A stretch of 11,343 nucleotides of DNA from JABDBK01 sp964453575. Its GTDB lineage: Bacteria; Pseudomonadota; Gammaproteobacteria; DSM-16500. This document shows, piece by piece, positions 1 through 7,212 of this stretch. The stretch's first letter is position 1, and each line of letters begins with the position of its first letter. The DNA is taken from positions 1 through 11,343 of the forward strand of contig CAYVRW010000076.1 of NCBI GenBank assembly GCA_964453575.1. Reading direction: 5' to 3'. The position numbers and the translations under genes are program-made. The notes under the pieces were generated by a model, which was given only the letters and a program-made list of their open reading frames with translations, ran no database searches and had not been told where the DNA came from.

Positions 1-308
1 ATAAAGGCACCTACGATCCCTATGATAAAGTTGTTAGAAGTGATCCTCACATCACTATAAAAGCAACAAACACGATAATACATGAATATGAGCCGAGAAG
101 AAATTTCTCTATTGATTATGCTAAAGAAAAAGTAGCGACCTGGAAGCGTTTGATGAAAAATCAACAGTATGTATGCATTGGTGGCGCTTTTGCTGGAACA
201 TATAAAAGAATAGTGGATGGAAGAGAGATTACAGAACATGGGTGGATATACGAAAATTTAAAAACAAAAAAAGGTTGTGACTCCTATTTTTCTGGATGGT
301 GTAGTTAA
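1..308 (+). CDS. C-terminal part of an unidentified protein (5' end outside window)
   Basis: An open frame enters from the left edge (first full codon at base 3) and ends at a TAA at 306-308, giving about 101 residues. I do not recognise the family. The visible part is polar and soluble-looking, with no membrane segment. It includes a stretch reading CIGGAFAGTYKRIVDGREI and a tail rich in aromatic residues, Gly and Cys (GCDSYFSGWCS). The two tail cysteines could bind metal or form a disulfide, but this is speculation. The stop lies 62 bp before the next gene on the same strand. It may be the end of a secreted, surface or enzymatic protein; the fragment alone does not decide. The frame is supported mainly by its uninterrupted length up to the edge and by its natural amino-acid composition. 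Confidence 0.6.
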   Translation, partial: KGTYDPYDKVVRSDPHITIKATNTIIHEYEPRRNFSIDYAKEKVATWKRLMKNQQYVCIGGAFAGTYKRIVDGREITEHGWIYENLKTKKGCDSYFSGWCS

Positions 309-311
309 AAA

Positions 312-317
312 TATAAT
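312..317 (+). promoter_or_regulatory. possible -10 box upstream of the oxidoreductase gene
   Basis: A perfect TATAAT lies just after the preceding stop codon and 54 bp before the ATG at 371. No good -35 is seen at 16-18 bp (best is TTTCTG at 289-294), so in this AT-rich gap the match may be chance. Confidence 0.3.
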
Positions 318-370
318 GTGTTAAATCAATTGGCAAAAATTATTATTAATACAGAGAAGGATAAATTAAC

Positions 371-1393
371 ATGTCAGAAAAAAAAACAACTATAAAGTGG
401 GGAATCTTAGGCACAAGCTATATTTCAGAAGTGATAGCAAATGCAATTAAAGCTTCAGAAACTAGTCAACTTGTCGCTATAGGCAGCCGATCATTAACGA
501 CAGCTAAAAATTTTTCTGATAAATTTTCTATACCTAGAGTTTATGATGATTATCAAAAATTACTTAACGATAATGATATTGATGCTGTTTATATAGGATT
601 ACCTAATCATTTACACAAAGAATGGATTATTCGCTGTGCGCAAGCAGGAAAAAATATTCTATGTGAAAAACCTTTTGTCATTAGCATTGATGAAGCGCAG
701 GAAGCGATTGCAATCATCAAAAAATCAAATGTCTTTTGCATGGAAGCATTAATGTACCAATGCCATCCTTTTACCCAAAAAATACAAGAAATTATCCGTA
801 ACAAAGTAATAGGTGACATTAAGCTATACAACGCCACCTATACAGCACCTATTGCTGATGTTGCCAATCCTACCGCCGGTGGAAGTATTCGCAATCTAGG
901 CTGTTATCCCATTTCATTAGTGAGACTACTTGCTGATGCAGAACCTATTGAAATACATGGCACTGGACGAATGAATCATGAAAATAACACAGACAATCAG
1001 GCAAGTGTTGTTTTAAAATTTGATGATGAATCCATAGCTGTTGTATCTACAGCAGATGACATTAAAATGGCTTGGCAATTTGATATCTATGGAACAAAGG
1101 GATATCTAAAAGTGGTCACAAATCCTTGGTTACCCAATTGTGATAACAATAAGATGCTTATTTATTTGAACAACGAAACAATTCCATCAGAAATAAGTGT
1201 CAATGCCGAAAAATCACTTTACACTTATCAAATTGACCTCACTAATATGCAAATAATGAGCAAAGGCATGAATGATTTTAACGAAAAAACTTTATTAGAT
1301 AGTTTGGGTAATACCATCGTTTTAGAAACCTGGTTGCAGCAAGTAAAGACTATGAATCAAAAAGTCGAAATATTTACTCCAGAACATGATTGA
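371..1393 (+). CDS. Gfo/Idh/MocA family NAD(P)-dependent oxidoreductase
   Basis: Predicted cytosolic dehydrogenase that oxidises or reduces a sugar, polyol or related hydroxyl compound with NAD(P). The N-terminal Rossmann fold shows the dinucleotide-binding turn GILGTSYISE (residues 11-20), the strand AIGSRS (36-41) and the segment YIGLPNHLHKEW (74-85). The family signature EKP is at 99-101, where the Lys is the usual catalytic residue, and GCYP (177-180) supplies the Tyr of the common Lys/Tyr pair. The C-terminal half is the alpha/beta substrate domain. Length (340 aa) is normal for the family. An AGAAGG Shine-Dalgarno at 355-360 lies 10 bp before the ATG and supports this start. The closest functional relatives are probably dihydrodiol dehydrogenase or glucose-fructose oxidoreductase-like enzymes, but the substrate cannot be read from sequence. 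GC content is low (about one third G+C in the stretch I counted). Confidence 0.95.
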   Translation: MSEKKTTIKWGILGTSYISEVIANAIKASETSQLVAIGSRSLTTAKNFSDKFSIPRVYDDYQKLLNDNDIDAVYIGLPNHLHKEWIIRCAQAGKNILCEKPFVISIDEAQEAIAIIKKSNVFCMEALMYQCHPFTQKIQEIIRNKVIGDIKLYNATYTAPIADVANPTAGGSIRNLGCYPISLVRLLADAEPIEIHGTGRMNHENNTDNQASVVLKFDDESIAVVSTADDIKMAWQFDIYGTKGYLKVVTNPWLPNCDNNKMLIYLNNETIPSEISVNAEKSLYTYQIDLTNMQIMSKGMNDFNEKTLLDSLGNTIVLETWLQQVKTMNQKVEIFTPEHD

Positions 1394-1447
1394 GGTTACT
1401 GGTTAAGTCTTTGTTTAATAAAAAACTATTACTGAACAGTTGAGTAT

Positions 1448-1487
1448 TGAAGCCAATTAGACTACACTTGAAGCTTAATTGGCTTCA
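1448..1487. terminator. inverted repeat between convergent genes, possible bidirectional terminator
   Basis: A 12-bp perfect stem (TGAAGCCAATTA at 1448-1459 pairing with 1476-1487) encloses a 16-nt loop. It sits between the oxidoreductase stop and the convergent orphan gene. No clear T-run follows directly on either strand, so it is not a textbook intrinsic terminator. Position and symmetry still suggest transcript ending or 3'-end protection. Confidence 0.5.
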
Positions 1488-1541
1488 TTGATATCTCACT
1501 TCTTCTTTCCAGATTTTGTTAATTTTTCGTGGGAAATCATA

Positions 1542-2192
1542 TCACCGTGAACCTGAACCACGTCTACCAAATGTATGAGATTCTTTTTCATTTACAGCTC
1601 TTTCCGCTTCATCTTCTAAGGCTGTATCAGTTCTAGAAGGTCTATGTCTCTTTAATTCTTCATCCTCTTGTCTGACGAGCTCTTCAATATCTACTGTTTG
1701 TTTTGATCTAGTTCTATCTTCTGTTAGTGACTCCATATATCTCCCCGGATTAGAAATCAATGTTTGTAGAGCAGTTGCTGGTTGTTTAGTATTATGTTTA
1801 TTATAAACTTTTACTAACTCTTCATAGGTATTCGTCAAGTTTTTATCTAGCTCTCCGAACCCTGCAAATGCAAACTTTGGTATTTCATCTTTACCTTTAC
1901 CTTGAGCTTCAGCAAAAGGTTTTGCATTATGATCAGCTGTAAGTTGTCGATTATGAAGTATTGCTTGCCCCAAAAGATTTAAAACATTCAGGGGTGTATT
2001 CTTTTCTTCATCTTCATCTATTCCAGCTATCAAACCTGCAACGTGTTGCGCAAGCTCATAACGCTGCTTTGATAATTCTCTTCCACCTCTTCCACGCAGT
2101 AATTTTCTTTCGTATTGTAACGCTTTATCAGCCTCTTTTTTAAAATAGGCAAGAGTAAATTCCGGCTCTGCTTTTTCAAATATACTACGCAT
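1542..2192 (-). CDS. orphan charged protein, effector-like C-terminus
   Basis: I do not recognise this 216-residue protein. It has no signal peptide or membrane helix. The N-terminal half is predicted helical and charged, with a basic RGRGGREL turn at 33-40 and an acidic run IDEDEE (58-63). A Gly/Lys-rich segment with the words FAEAQGKGKDE (93-103) and FAFAGFGEL (107-115) interrupts it, and the tail is strongly charged. The last 35 residues carry an acidic block EDEAE (193-197) and end in a basic GRRGSGSR. A glutamate-rich block near the C-terminus is a recognised feature of Legionella/Coxiella Dot/Icm substrates, so an effector role is possible but unproven; no secretion genes are in the window. 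The start is supported by GAGGG about 6 bp upstream and by TATAAT boxes further up. It is monocistronic and convergent with the oxidoreductase gene. Confidence 0.8.
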   Translation of the reverse strand: MRSIFEKAEPEFTLAYFKKEADKALQYERKLLRGRGGRELSKQRYELAQHVAGLIAGIDEDEEKNTPLNVLNLLGQAILHNRQLTADHNAKPFAEAQGKGKDEIPKFAFAGFGELDKNLTNTYEELVKVYNKHNTKQPATALQTLISNPGRYMESLTEDRTRSKQTVDIEELVRQEDEELKRHRPSRTDTALEDEAERAVNEKESHTFGRRGSGSR

Positions 2193-2219
2193 AACGCCCC
2201 CTCATTCTTTAAGTCTACT

Positions 2220-2231
2220 ATTATAATTATA
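2220..2231 (-). promoter_or_regulatory. tandem -10 boxes of the orphan gene promoter
   Basis: On the minus strand two perfect TATAAT hexamers follow each other directly (2226-2231, then 2220-2225), 28-39 bp before the ATG of the 216-residue orphan. No good TTGACA-like -35 is seen at the usual distance, so the assignment rests on the -10 boxes and their location. Confidence 0.45.
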
Positions 2232-2250
2232 GCATTGATGAGAAACTTGG

Positions 2251-2280
2251 TTGCTTCTAGATAAGAAATTGTAGTATTTT
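2251..2280 (+). promoter_or_regulatory. possible promoter of the 2H-like gene
   Basis: TTGCTT (2251-2256) and TATTTT (2275-2280) are separated by 18 bp, 35 bp before the ATG at 2315. Both hexamers are imperfect. The site is back to back with the divergent orphan-gene promoter. Confidence 0.3.
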
Positions 2281-2314
2281 TAAGGGATTACGCCTTTTCA
2301 AAAGATGCTAAAAT

Positions 2315-3073
2315 ATGCTAAAAACACTGCTTTCACCCCAAAGTCCTAAAGAAGCTATCGAGAGCCGCCGAAATCCATGCTATGGTTTTACCATCGTTGC
2401 TGATATACAAGAACATAAAGAACTTCTGTCACTTCTTAAAGAAACCAGAGATGAAATTCTCAACATCATTGATCCTAATAGAGCTGAAAAACAACGTCCC
2501 ATAAAATCCCCTTTGTACATAAAACAAAAATTTTTTCATGCCACTGTTTTCGGTATGACTCCTTTATTAGACCAAAAGCAATTCATAGAAATATACACTC
2601 ATGAACAAGGGATCTTAAATCATGATGCCATGGACAAGATGTGCAGCACACTGCAGACACATTTGGATGAACAAAAGCCTTACTTAGAGCCTCTAAAATG
2701 CGAGCTTATCAATAACGACGGTACTATTCTTGCTAAATTCACATATAAAACTGAATCAAATGATAAAGCACCACTACTGACCTTAGCAAATCAATTGGAT
2801 CCCGATAAAAAATTTTCAAAATGGGATGCAAACAATCCATCTCGGTATGCGAATGTCGCTGTGGTCATCTGCGTGATTGATAAGGACAAAATGAATGAAA
2901 AACTCGAGGCTATACAACATCAGATTGATTTAGCTACTATAAAGTTAAAAAAATTGGGTAAGATGGATATCACTCAACTTCATTTTATTAAATCTTACGA
3001 TAAGAGAACGCTATCGTTGAAGCATATTTCTATATATGCCAATATAAATAGAAATAATGTTTGTATATTATGA
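2315..3073 (+). CDS. probable 2H phosphoesterase-like protein with a degenerate second motif
   Basis: A 252-residue soluble protein. The order of elements resembles the LigT/2H phosphoesterase fold: a first strand GFTIVAD (24-30), then FFHATVFGM (73-81) carrying an H-x-T motif (His75, Thr77). A strand pair follows around CELINNDGTILAKF (129-142), then SRYANVAVVICVID (176-189), and a last strand ITQLHFIKSYDK (219-230). At the place where a second H-x-T would be expected the sequence reads N-V-A (180-182). If the alignment is right, the protein has lost half its catalytic pair and may bind, rather than cleave, cyclic phosphates or RNA ends. The family call comes from motif reading only and could be wrong. 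The start is the first ATG after an in-frame stop; it has no clear Shine-Dalgarno, which leaves some doubt. The GST gene follows 31 bp later and may be co-transcribed. Confidence 0.75.
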   Translation: MLKTLLSPQSPKEAIESRRNPCYGFTIVADIQEHKELLSLLKETRDEILNIIDPNRAEKQRPIKSPLYIKQKFFHATVFGMTPLLDQKQFIEIYTHEQGILNHDAMDKMCSTLQTHLDEQKPYLEPLKCELINNDGTILAKFTYKTESNDKAPLLTLANQLDPDKKFSKWDANNPSRYANVAVVICVIDKDKMNEKLEAIQHQIDLATIKLKKLGKMDITQLHFIKSYDKRTLSLKHISIYANINRNNVCIL

Positions 3074-3104
3074 TAATCTGTTCATTATTTAAAAAGGAAT
3101 TTCA

Positions 3105-3731
3105 ATGAAACTCTATTATTCGAAAGGCGCTTGTTCACTTGCTATCCGCATCACTATGCACGAAATTGGCATACAGGGTGAATATGAAGCAGTGAACCTT
3201 AAAACTAAGCAAACTGAAACGGGCAAAGATTTTTTAACCATTAACCCTAAAGGTGCTGTTCCTACCATCATCACCGACCAAAAAGAAACGCTTACTGAGA
3301 ATGTTGCGATTCAACAATACCTGGCTGATAAACACCACGCCACTCAGCTTTTGCCTGAGGTCAATGATATGAAGCGCTATCGAGTGCTTGAATGGTTATG
3401 TTTTGTAAACAACGACTTACATAAAATTGGTGGTGCTTTGTTTAATCCTATGATCCCGCAAGATGTAAAAAATTCGGTTTTTAAACCCATGTTTGAAAAG
3501 AAATTACAAATTGCAGACGACTATTTGCAACATCGTACCTATGTTTTGGATGAACAATTTACCGTTGCTGATGCTTATATGTTTGTAGTTTTAAGCTGGT
3601 TACCGCTATTTGAAATGGATATTGCACAATGGCCTGCTTTGGCTAAATATACATCAAGGGTAGCAAAACGCCCATCTGTGCAAAAAGCCCTCGCAGAGGA
3701 AGGATTGCTCCCAGCAACACAAACACATTAA
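3105..3731 (+). CDS. beta-class glutathione S-transferase
   Basis: Cytosolic enzyme expected to conjugate or transfer glutathione to electrophiles or peroxides. The N-terminal thioredoxin-like domain begins MKLYYSKGAC, placing Cys10 where bacterial beta-class GSTs (such as E. coli GstA) have the residue that contacts glutathione. The cis-proline is in GAVPT (Pro53), and TEN (64-66) occupies the usual Glu-Ser position that binds the gamma-glutamyl group. His106 of the beta class is also present (NNDLHK). The helical C-terminal domain contains the N-capping box FTVADAY (Thr153, Asp156). Length (208 aa) is typical. AAGGA at 3094-3098 is 6 bp before the ATG. The PEBP gene starts 10 bp after this stop, with its ribosome site overlapping the stop codon, so the two are almost certainly one transcript. 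The substrate is unknown. Confidence 0.96.
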   Translation: MKLYYSKGACSLAIRITMHEIGIQGEYEAVNLKTKQTETGKDFLTINPKGAVPTIITDQKETLTENVAIQQYLADKHHATQLLPEVNDMKRYRVLEWLCFVNNDLHKIGGALFNPMIPQDVKNSVFKPMFEKKLQIADDYLQHRTYVLDEQFTVADAYMFVVLSWLPLFEMDIAQWPALAKYTSRVAKRPSVQKALAEEGLLPATQTH

Positions 3732-3741
3732 GGATAATGCG

Positions 3742-4194
3742 ATGAAACTTACCAGCAGTGCATTTAAACATCAGGACTATATTCCACGGCTTTATACCTG
3801 CGATGGCGGCAATATTAGCCCGCCGCTTGAAATACATGATGTCCCGCCAGGCACCCAAAGCCTTGCGCTTATCATGGAAGATCCCGATGTACCCAAACAT
3901 ATTCGCGAAGATAGAATGTGGGACCATTGGATTATTTTTAACATACCCACTGATACGTTACACATTCGCGAGGGCGAAGAGCCGTCTGGCGTACACGGCC
4001 TAGGAACGGGCCACAATATGAAATATTACGGCCCTTGTCCGCCCGATGGGGAACATCGATACTTTTTCAAACTCTTTGCATTGGACACCCTGCTTGATTT
4101 GCCCGAAAAATCTACAAAAAAAGAACTAGAAATCGCCATGAAAAAACATATACTTGCTAAAACCGAATTAATCGGTATCTACGGAAGAAGCTAA
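3742..4194 (+). CDS. YbhB/YbcL family phosphatidylethanolamine-binding (Raf kinase inhibitor-like) protein
   Basis: Small globular protein of the PEBP family; the bacterial members have no firmly established biochemical role. The anion-binding pocket motifs are all visible: DGGNISPPLE (21-30), MEDPDVP (45-51), DHWIIFNIP (61-69), and YYGPCPPDGEHRYFFKLFALD (95-115) with the conserved Gly-Pro-Cys-Pro-Pro and His. Length (150 aa) matches the family. There is no signal peptide, so it should be cytoplasmic. AAGGA at 3730-3734 overlaps the GST stop codon and sits 7 bp before the ATG, indicating translational coupling to the GST. The central part is much richer in G+C than its neighbours (I counted 48-62% in three sampled 60-base lines, against 33% in one line of the oxidoreductase gene), suggesting a different ancestry or recent acquisition. 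Confidence 0.96.
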   Translation: MKLTSSAFKHQDYIPRLYTCDGGNISPPLEIHDVPPGTQSLALIMEDPDVPKHIREDRMWDHWIIFNIPTDTLHIREGEEPSGVHGLGTGHNMKYYGPCPPDGEHRYFFKLFALDTLLDLPEKSTKKELEIAMKKHILAKTELIGIYGRS

Positions 4195-4229
4195 TATGTA
4201 AAAAATTATTAGATAAAGTAGATAACCTA

Positions 4230-4258
4230 TTGCTTAATTTGCCAAAAAACGATTTAAT
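4230..4258 (+). promoter_or_regulatory. probable promoter of the cysteine hydrolase gene
   Basis: TTGCTT (4230-4235), a 17-bp spacer and TTTAAT (4253-4258) form a sigma70-like pair in the 95-bp gap after the PEBP gene, 31 bp before the ATG at 4290. The -10 matches 5 of 6 consensus bases and the -35 matches 3 of 6. Confidence 0.4.
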
Positions 4259-4289
4259 ATGAGACTATCATGGACTCGGAGATGCCTAG

Positions 4290-4862
4290 ATGAATACCGC
4301 TTTATTATTAGTTGATATCCAAAATGACTATTTTCAAAATGGAAGGATGCCGTTAGAAAAAAGTACTGAGGCATGTCTAAAAGCCCAGGAAGTTTTGCAA
4401 GTTTATCGCGCAAAACAATTTCCTGTGATACATGTACAACATATATCAACAAGACCAGATGCTGTTCATTTTTTACCTTGCACTAAAGGTGTTGAATTTC
4501 ATCCTAATGTATTACCTACTAAAAACGAAACTGTTATTAAGAAACATTATCCAAACAGCTTCAAAGATACTATGCTGCTTAATCACTTGATTAAACATCA
4601 AATCAATCATTTGATTGTTGCTGGTATGATGACCCATATGTGCATAGAAGCAACGGTGAGAGCTGCTTATGATTTAGGTTTCAGCTGCACGGTATTAAGT
4701 GATGCTTGCGCTACGAAAAACTTGGAATTCAATAATATGTTAATTCCTGCGCAAACAGTGCACAATGCTTATCTTGCTGGGTTACAACCTTTATATGCTG
4801 AAGTTATTAGCGTAAAAGAGCTATTAAACTCCATGGGGTCAAGAACGGCGGTGACTGCGTAA
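4290..4862 (+). CDS. isochorismatase-fold cysteine hydrolase
   Basis: Predicted cytosolic amidase/hydrolase of the isochorismatase superfamily, which includes nicotinamidases, N-carbamoylsarcosine-type amidases and isochorismatases. The Asp-Lys-Cys triad is complete: Asp9 in LLLVDIQNDYF, Lys85 in VIKKHYPNSF, and Cys118 in AGMMTHMCIEATVRAAYDLG. The segment before the cysteine holds the usual cis-peptide region, and VLSDACAT (135-142) is the following conserved strand. Length (190 aa) is normal. The start is supported by GGAG at 4278-4281, 8 bp upstream; another ATG at 4282 is out of frame. Sequence does not identify the substrate. The pocket lacks features that would let me call it a nicotinamidase, so the general name is safer. 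It probably has its own promoter and ends at the hairpin shared with topA. Confidence 0.95.
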   Translation: MNTALLLVDIQNDYFQNGRMPLEKSTEACLKAQEVLQVYRAKQFPVIHVQHISTRPDAVHFLPCTKGVEFHPNVLPTKNETVIKKHYPNSFKDTMLLNHLIKHQINHLIVAGMMTHMCIEATVRAAYDLGFSCTVLSDACATKNLEFNNMLIPAQTVHNAYLAGLQPLYAEVISVKELLNSMGSRTAVTA

Positions 4863-4873
4863 TATACTTTTCT

Positions 4874-4896
4874 TCCCTCCAACAGCGTTGGAGGGA
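4874..4896. terminator. hairpin between cysteine hydrolase and topA
   Basis: TCCCTCCAAC (4874-4883) pairs perfectly with 4887-4896 around a 3-nt loop. It lies between the stop codons of two convergent genes. A TTTT run follows only about 13 bases later on the plus strand, and no T-run follows on the minus strand. A bidirectional transcript end is likely, but an ideal U-tract is missing. Confidence 0.65.
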
Positions 4897-4909
4897 GACG
4901 TTCTGAGTT

Positions 4910-7198
4910 TTATGTCTCGTCCATCGGCGTCGTGTAATCACAGTTTTTATTCGCACAAACCAATTCGGTACCGCGCTTTTTAGTAACTTTTATCGTCAAA
5001 ATCGGCCAAGCGCATTTTGGACATTGTTTTGCGACCGGCTCATTCCAAAGTGCATAGGTGCAATCAGGATATCTTGCGCAGGAAAAAAAGATTTTTCCCA
5101 TGCGCGATTTACGTTTTAACATGGTAGCCTGATGACACTCGGGGCATTCTACGCCAGTATCAGCAGGTTTTTGCAAAGGTTCGATAAATTTACAATTAGG
5201 ATAACTGCTGCAACCTATAAATTTACCGTATCTTCCCGTTCTAAGTTGTAATGCATTGCCGCACTGAGGGCATGATCGACCTTCTACTATCTCTGGAGTC
5301 ACGGCAGAATCCTTACCTTCATCAACACCACGTGTGTAATTGCATTCGGGGTAACCTGTGCAACCAATAAAGCGATTATATCGACCCAAACGTATAGACA
5401 AAGGTTTGCCGCATAAAGGGCAAGCTTCATCCAGAGCTTCTTGCGTCACATCGCTGCGTTTTACCGTTTCTAAAACTTCGTCAACTTGATGCTTAAAAGG
5501 TTCCCAGAACTCTCCTAATAAAGGTTTCCATTCTTTTTCACCATCCGCTATTAAATCTAATTCGTTTTCTAATCGCGCAGTAAAATCATAATCCACATAT
5601 TGTGTAAAATGCTGGGTAAGAAACTTGTTAACAATACGGCCCACATCCGTTGGCTTGAAGCGTTTATTTTCTAATAATACGTATTCTCTATTTTGTAACG
5701 TATAAATAATTGCAGCATAGGTTGAAGGACGGCCTATACCGTATTCTTCTAATGCTTTAATGAGCGTGGCTTCCGAAAAACGCGGCGGCGGTTCCGTAAA
5801 ATGTTGATTGCATTGCACGGCTTTTAATTCTACCGTTTCACCTTCGGTCATGGGTGGTAAAATTCTATCTTCATCGTTATCCGTTTTTTTAGCATCGTCC
5901 ACATCTTCTTGATAGACTTGAATAAACCCTGGATCAGTAATGACCGAACCATTGGCGCGAAAAACATTGCCCTCACCTGCACTTAAATCCACGGCTACGG
6001 TATCAATCGTTGCTGAAATCATCTGGCACGCAACCGTACGTTTCCAAATCAAATCGTATAGCCGAAATTGTTCTGGATTTAAAAAATCTTTCACCGATTC
6101 CGGTGTTCTAGTCACTGCGGTGGGACGAATGGCTTCATGGGCTTCTTGAGCATTTTTGGCTTTGGTTTTATAAATACGCGGTTCATCGGGTAATTGATCT
6201 TTACCATAACGCTCTGTAATAAATTGTCTTATTTCAGCAATCGCTTCCTGAGCTAAATTGACAGAATCGGTACGCATATAAGAAATTAAACCGCTAGCAC
6301 CACTGCCTGTATCAATACCTTCATAAAGTTGTTGTGCAATACGCATCGTGCGCTGAGCAGTAAAACCTAATTTGCGCGCGGCTTCTTGTTGCAAGGTTGA
6401 AGTAATAAAGGGTGCGGCAGGATTGCGTTTACGCTGCTTTTTCTCAACTTTTTGGACTTTTAGTTTACCTTCGGATGCTTTTAAAATCTTTTGTTTAGCA
6501 TCTTCTGCATCCGCTTCATTAGTAATGGAAAATTGTTCCTGCTTTTGACCTTGATACATGGTTAATTTAGCGGTAAAAGGCAACTCTCTTGTCATTGCAT
6601 CAGCTTGCAAATCCCAGTATTCCTGAGTAACAAATTTTTCAATTTCTTCTTCGCGTTCGACTATCATGCGTAACGCTGGACTTTGTACACGTCCTGCTGA
6701 TAAACCACGGCGTATTTTGCGCCATAATAAAGGCGATAAATTAAACCCGACTAGATAATCAAGTGCACGGCGTGCCTGCTGTGCATTCACAAGTTCCATA
6801 GAAATATCACGCGGGTGATCAATTGCTGCTTTCACAGCTCCACGTGTAATTTCGTTAAAAACAACTCTATGTACAGGTTTGCCTTTTAATGCTTTTTTCT
6901 CTTCAAGAATGCAATAAACATGCCATGAAATAGCTTCTCCTTCGCGATCAGGGTCGGTTGCGAGATATAGCGCTTCTGCTTTTTTCATGGCAGCGACAAT
7001 GGCTGTCACGTGCTTTTTATTTTTTTCGATAATTTCATAACGCATCTTAAAATCACGCTTGGTATCGACCGCGCCTTCTTTAGGCAGCAAATCACGCACG
7101 TGACCAAAGGATGCTAATACTTGGAATTGAGTTCCCAAATATTTTTTAATTGTCTTGGCCTTAGCAGGCGATTCAACAATGACTAGATTCTTTGACAT
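4910..7198 (-). CDS. topA: DNA topoisomerase I (type IA)
   Basis: Relaxes negative supercoils by transient single-strand cleavage through a 5'-phosphotyrosine. The TOPRIM domain starts at the N-terminus (NLVIVESPAKAKTI with Glu9) and carries the metal triad D82-x-D84-x-E86 in ATDPDREGEAISWH. The active-site Tyr307 is in GLISYMRTDS. The toroid regions include LSAGRVQSPALR (166-177) and EEYGIGRPSTYA (484-495). The C-terminus has four four-cysteine zinc modules: C593/C596/C613/C619, C643/C646/C663/C669, C685/C688/C707/C713, and C726/C729/C748/C753. The last is a looser version with a longer spacing. At 762 aa it is shorter than E. coli TopA (865 aa), mainly at the C-terminal end. AAGGA at 7210-7214 overlaps the smg stop codon and precedes the ATG by 11 bp, so smg and topA are coupled. 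It is the last gene of the dprA-smg-topA run. Confidence 0.99.
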   Translation of the reverse strand: MSKNLVIVESPAKAKTIKKYLGTQFQVLASFGHVRDLLPKEGAVDTKRDFKMRYEIIEKNKKHVTAIVAAMKKAEALYLATDPDREGEAISWHVYCILEEKKALKGKPVHRVVFNEITRGAVKAAIDHPRDISMELVNAQQARRALDYLVGFNLSPLLWRKIRRGLSAGRVQSPALRMIVEREEEIEKFVTQEYWDLQADAMTRELPFTAKLTMYQGQKQEQFSITNEADAEDAKQKILKASEGKLKVQKVEKKQRKRNPAAPFITSTLQQEAARKLGFTAQRTMRIAQQLYEGIDTGSGASGLISYMRTDSVNLAQEAIAEIRQFITERYGKDQLPDEPRIYKTKAKNAQEAHEAIRPTAVTRTPESVKDFLNPEQFRLYDLIWKRTVACQMISATIDTVAVDLSAGEGNVFRANGSVITDPGFIQVYQEDVDDAKKTDNDEDRILPPMTEGETVELKAVQCNQHFTEPPPRFSEATLIKALEEYGIGRPSTYAAIIYTLQNREYVLLENKRFKPTDVGRIVNKFLTQHFTQYVDYDFTARLENELDLIADGEKEWKPLLGEFWEPFKHQVDEVLETVKRSDVTQEALDEACPLCGKPLSIRLGRYNRFIGCTGYPECNYTRGVDEGKDSAVTPEIVEGRSCPQCGNALQLRTGRYGKFIGCSSYPNCKFIEPLQKPADTGVECPECHQATMLKRKSRMGKIFFSCARYPDCTYALWNEPVAKQCPKCAWPILTIKVTKKRGTELVCANKNCDYTTPMDET

Positions 7199-7212
7199 CA
7201 GTACTATTTTCC

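Noticed and set aside
607..837. Minus-strand open frame inside the oxidoreductase gene
   Set aside because: Antisense shadow of a gene with clear family motifs; no ribosome site or family resemblance.
1867..1928. Imperfect palindrome as a definite mobile repeat
   Set aside because: Only 8 bp match exactly in AT-rich DNA and no second copy is in the window; kept only as a weak hint.
2305..2347. ATG at 2305 as an alternative start for the 2H-like gene
   Set aside because: It is in a different frame and soon meets a stop; the frame of the 2H-like protein has a stop just before its ATG at 2315.
3643..4016. Overlapping open frames on both strands across the GST/PEBP junction
   Set aside because: They arise in alternate frames of the locally GC-rich PEBP gene, whose own frame has complete family motifs.
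4195..4289. Small RNA or riboswitch in the gap before the cysteine hydrolase gene
   Set aside because: Only 95 bp, AT-rich, with no stable paired structure or known riboswitch motif; a simple promoter explains it.
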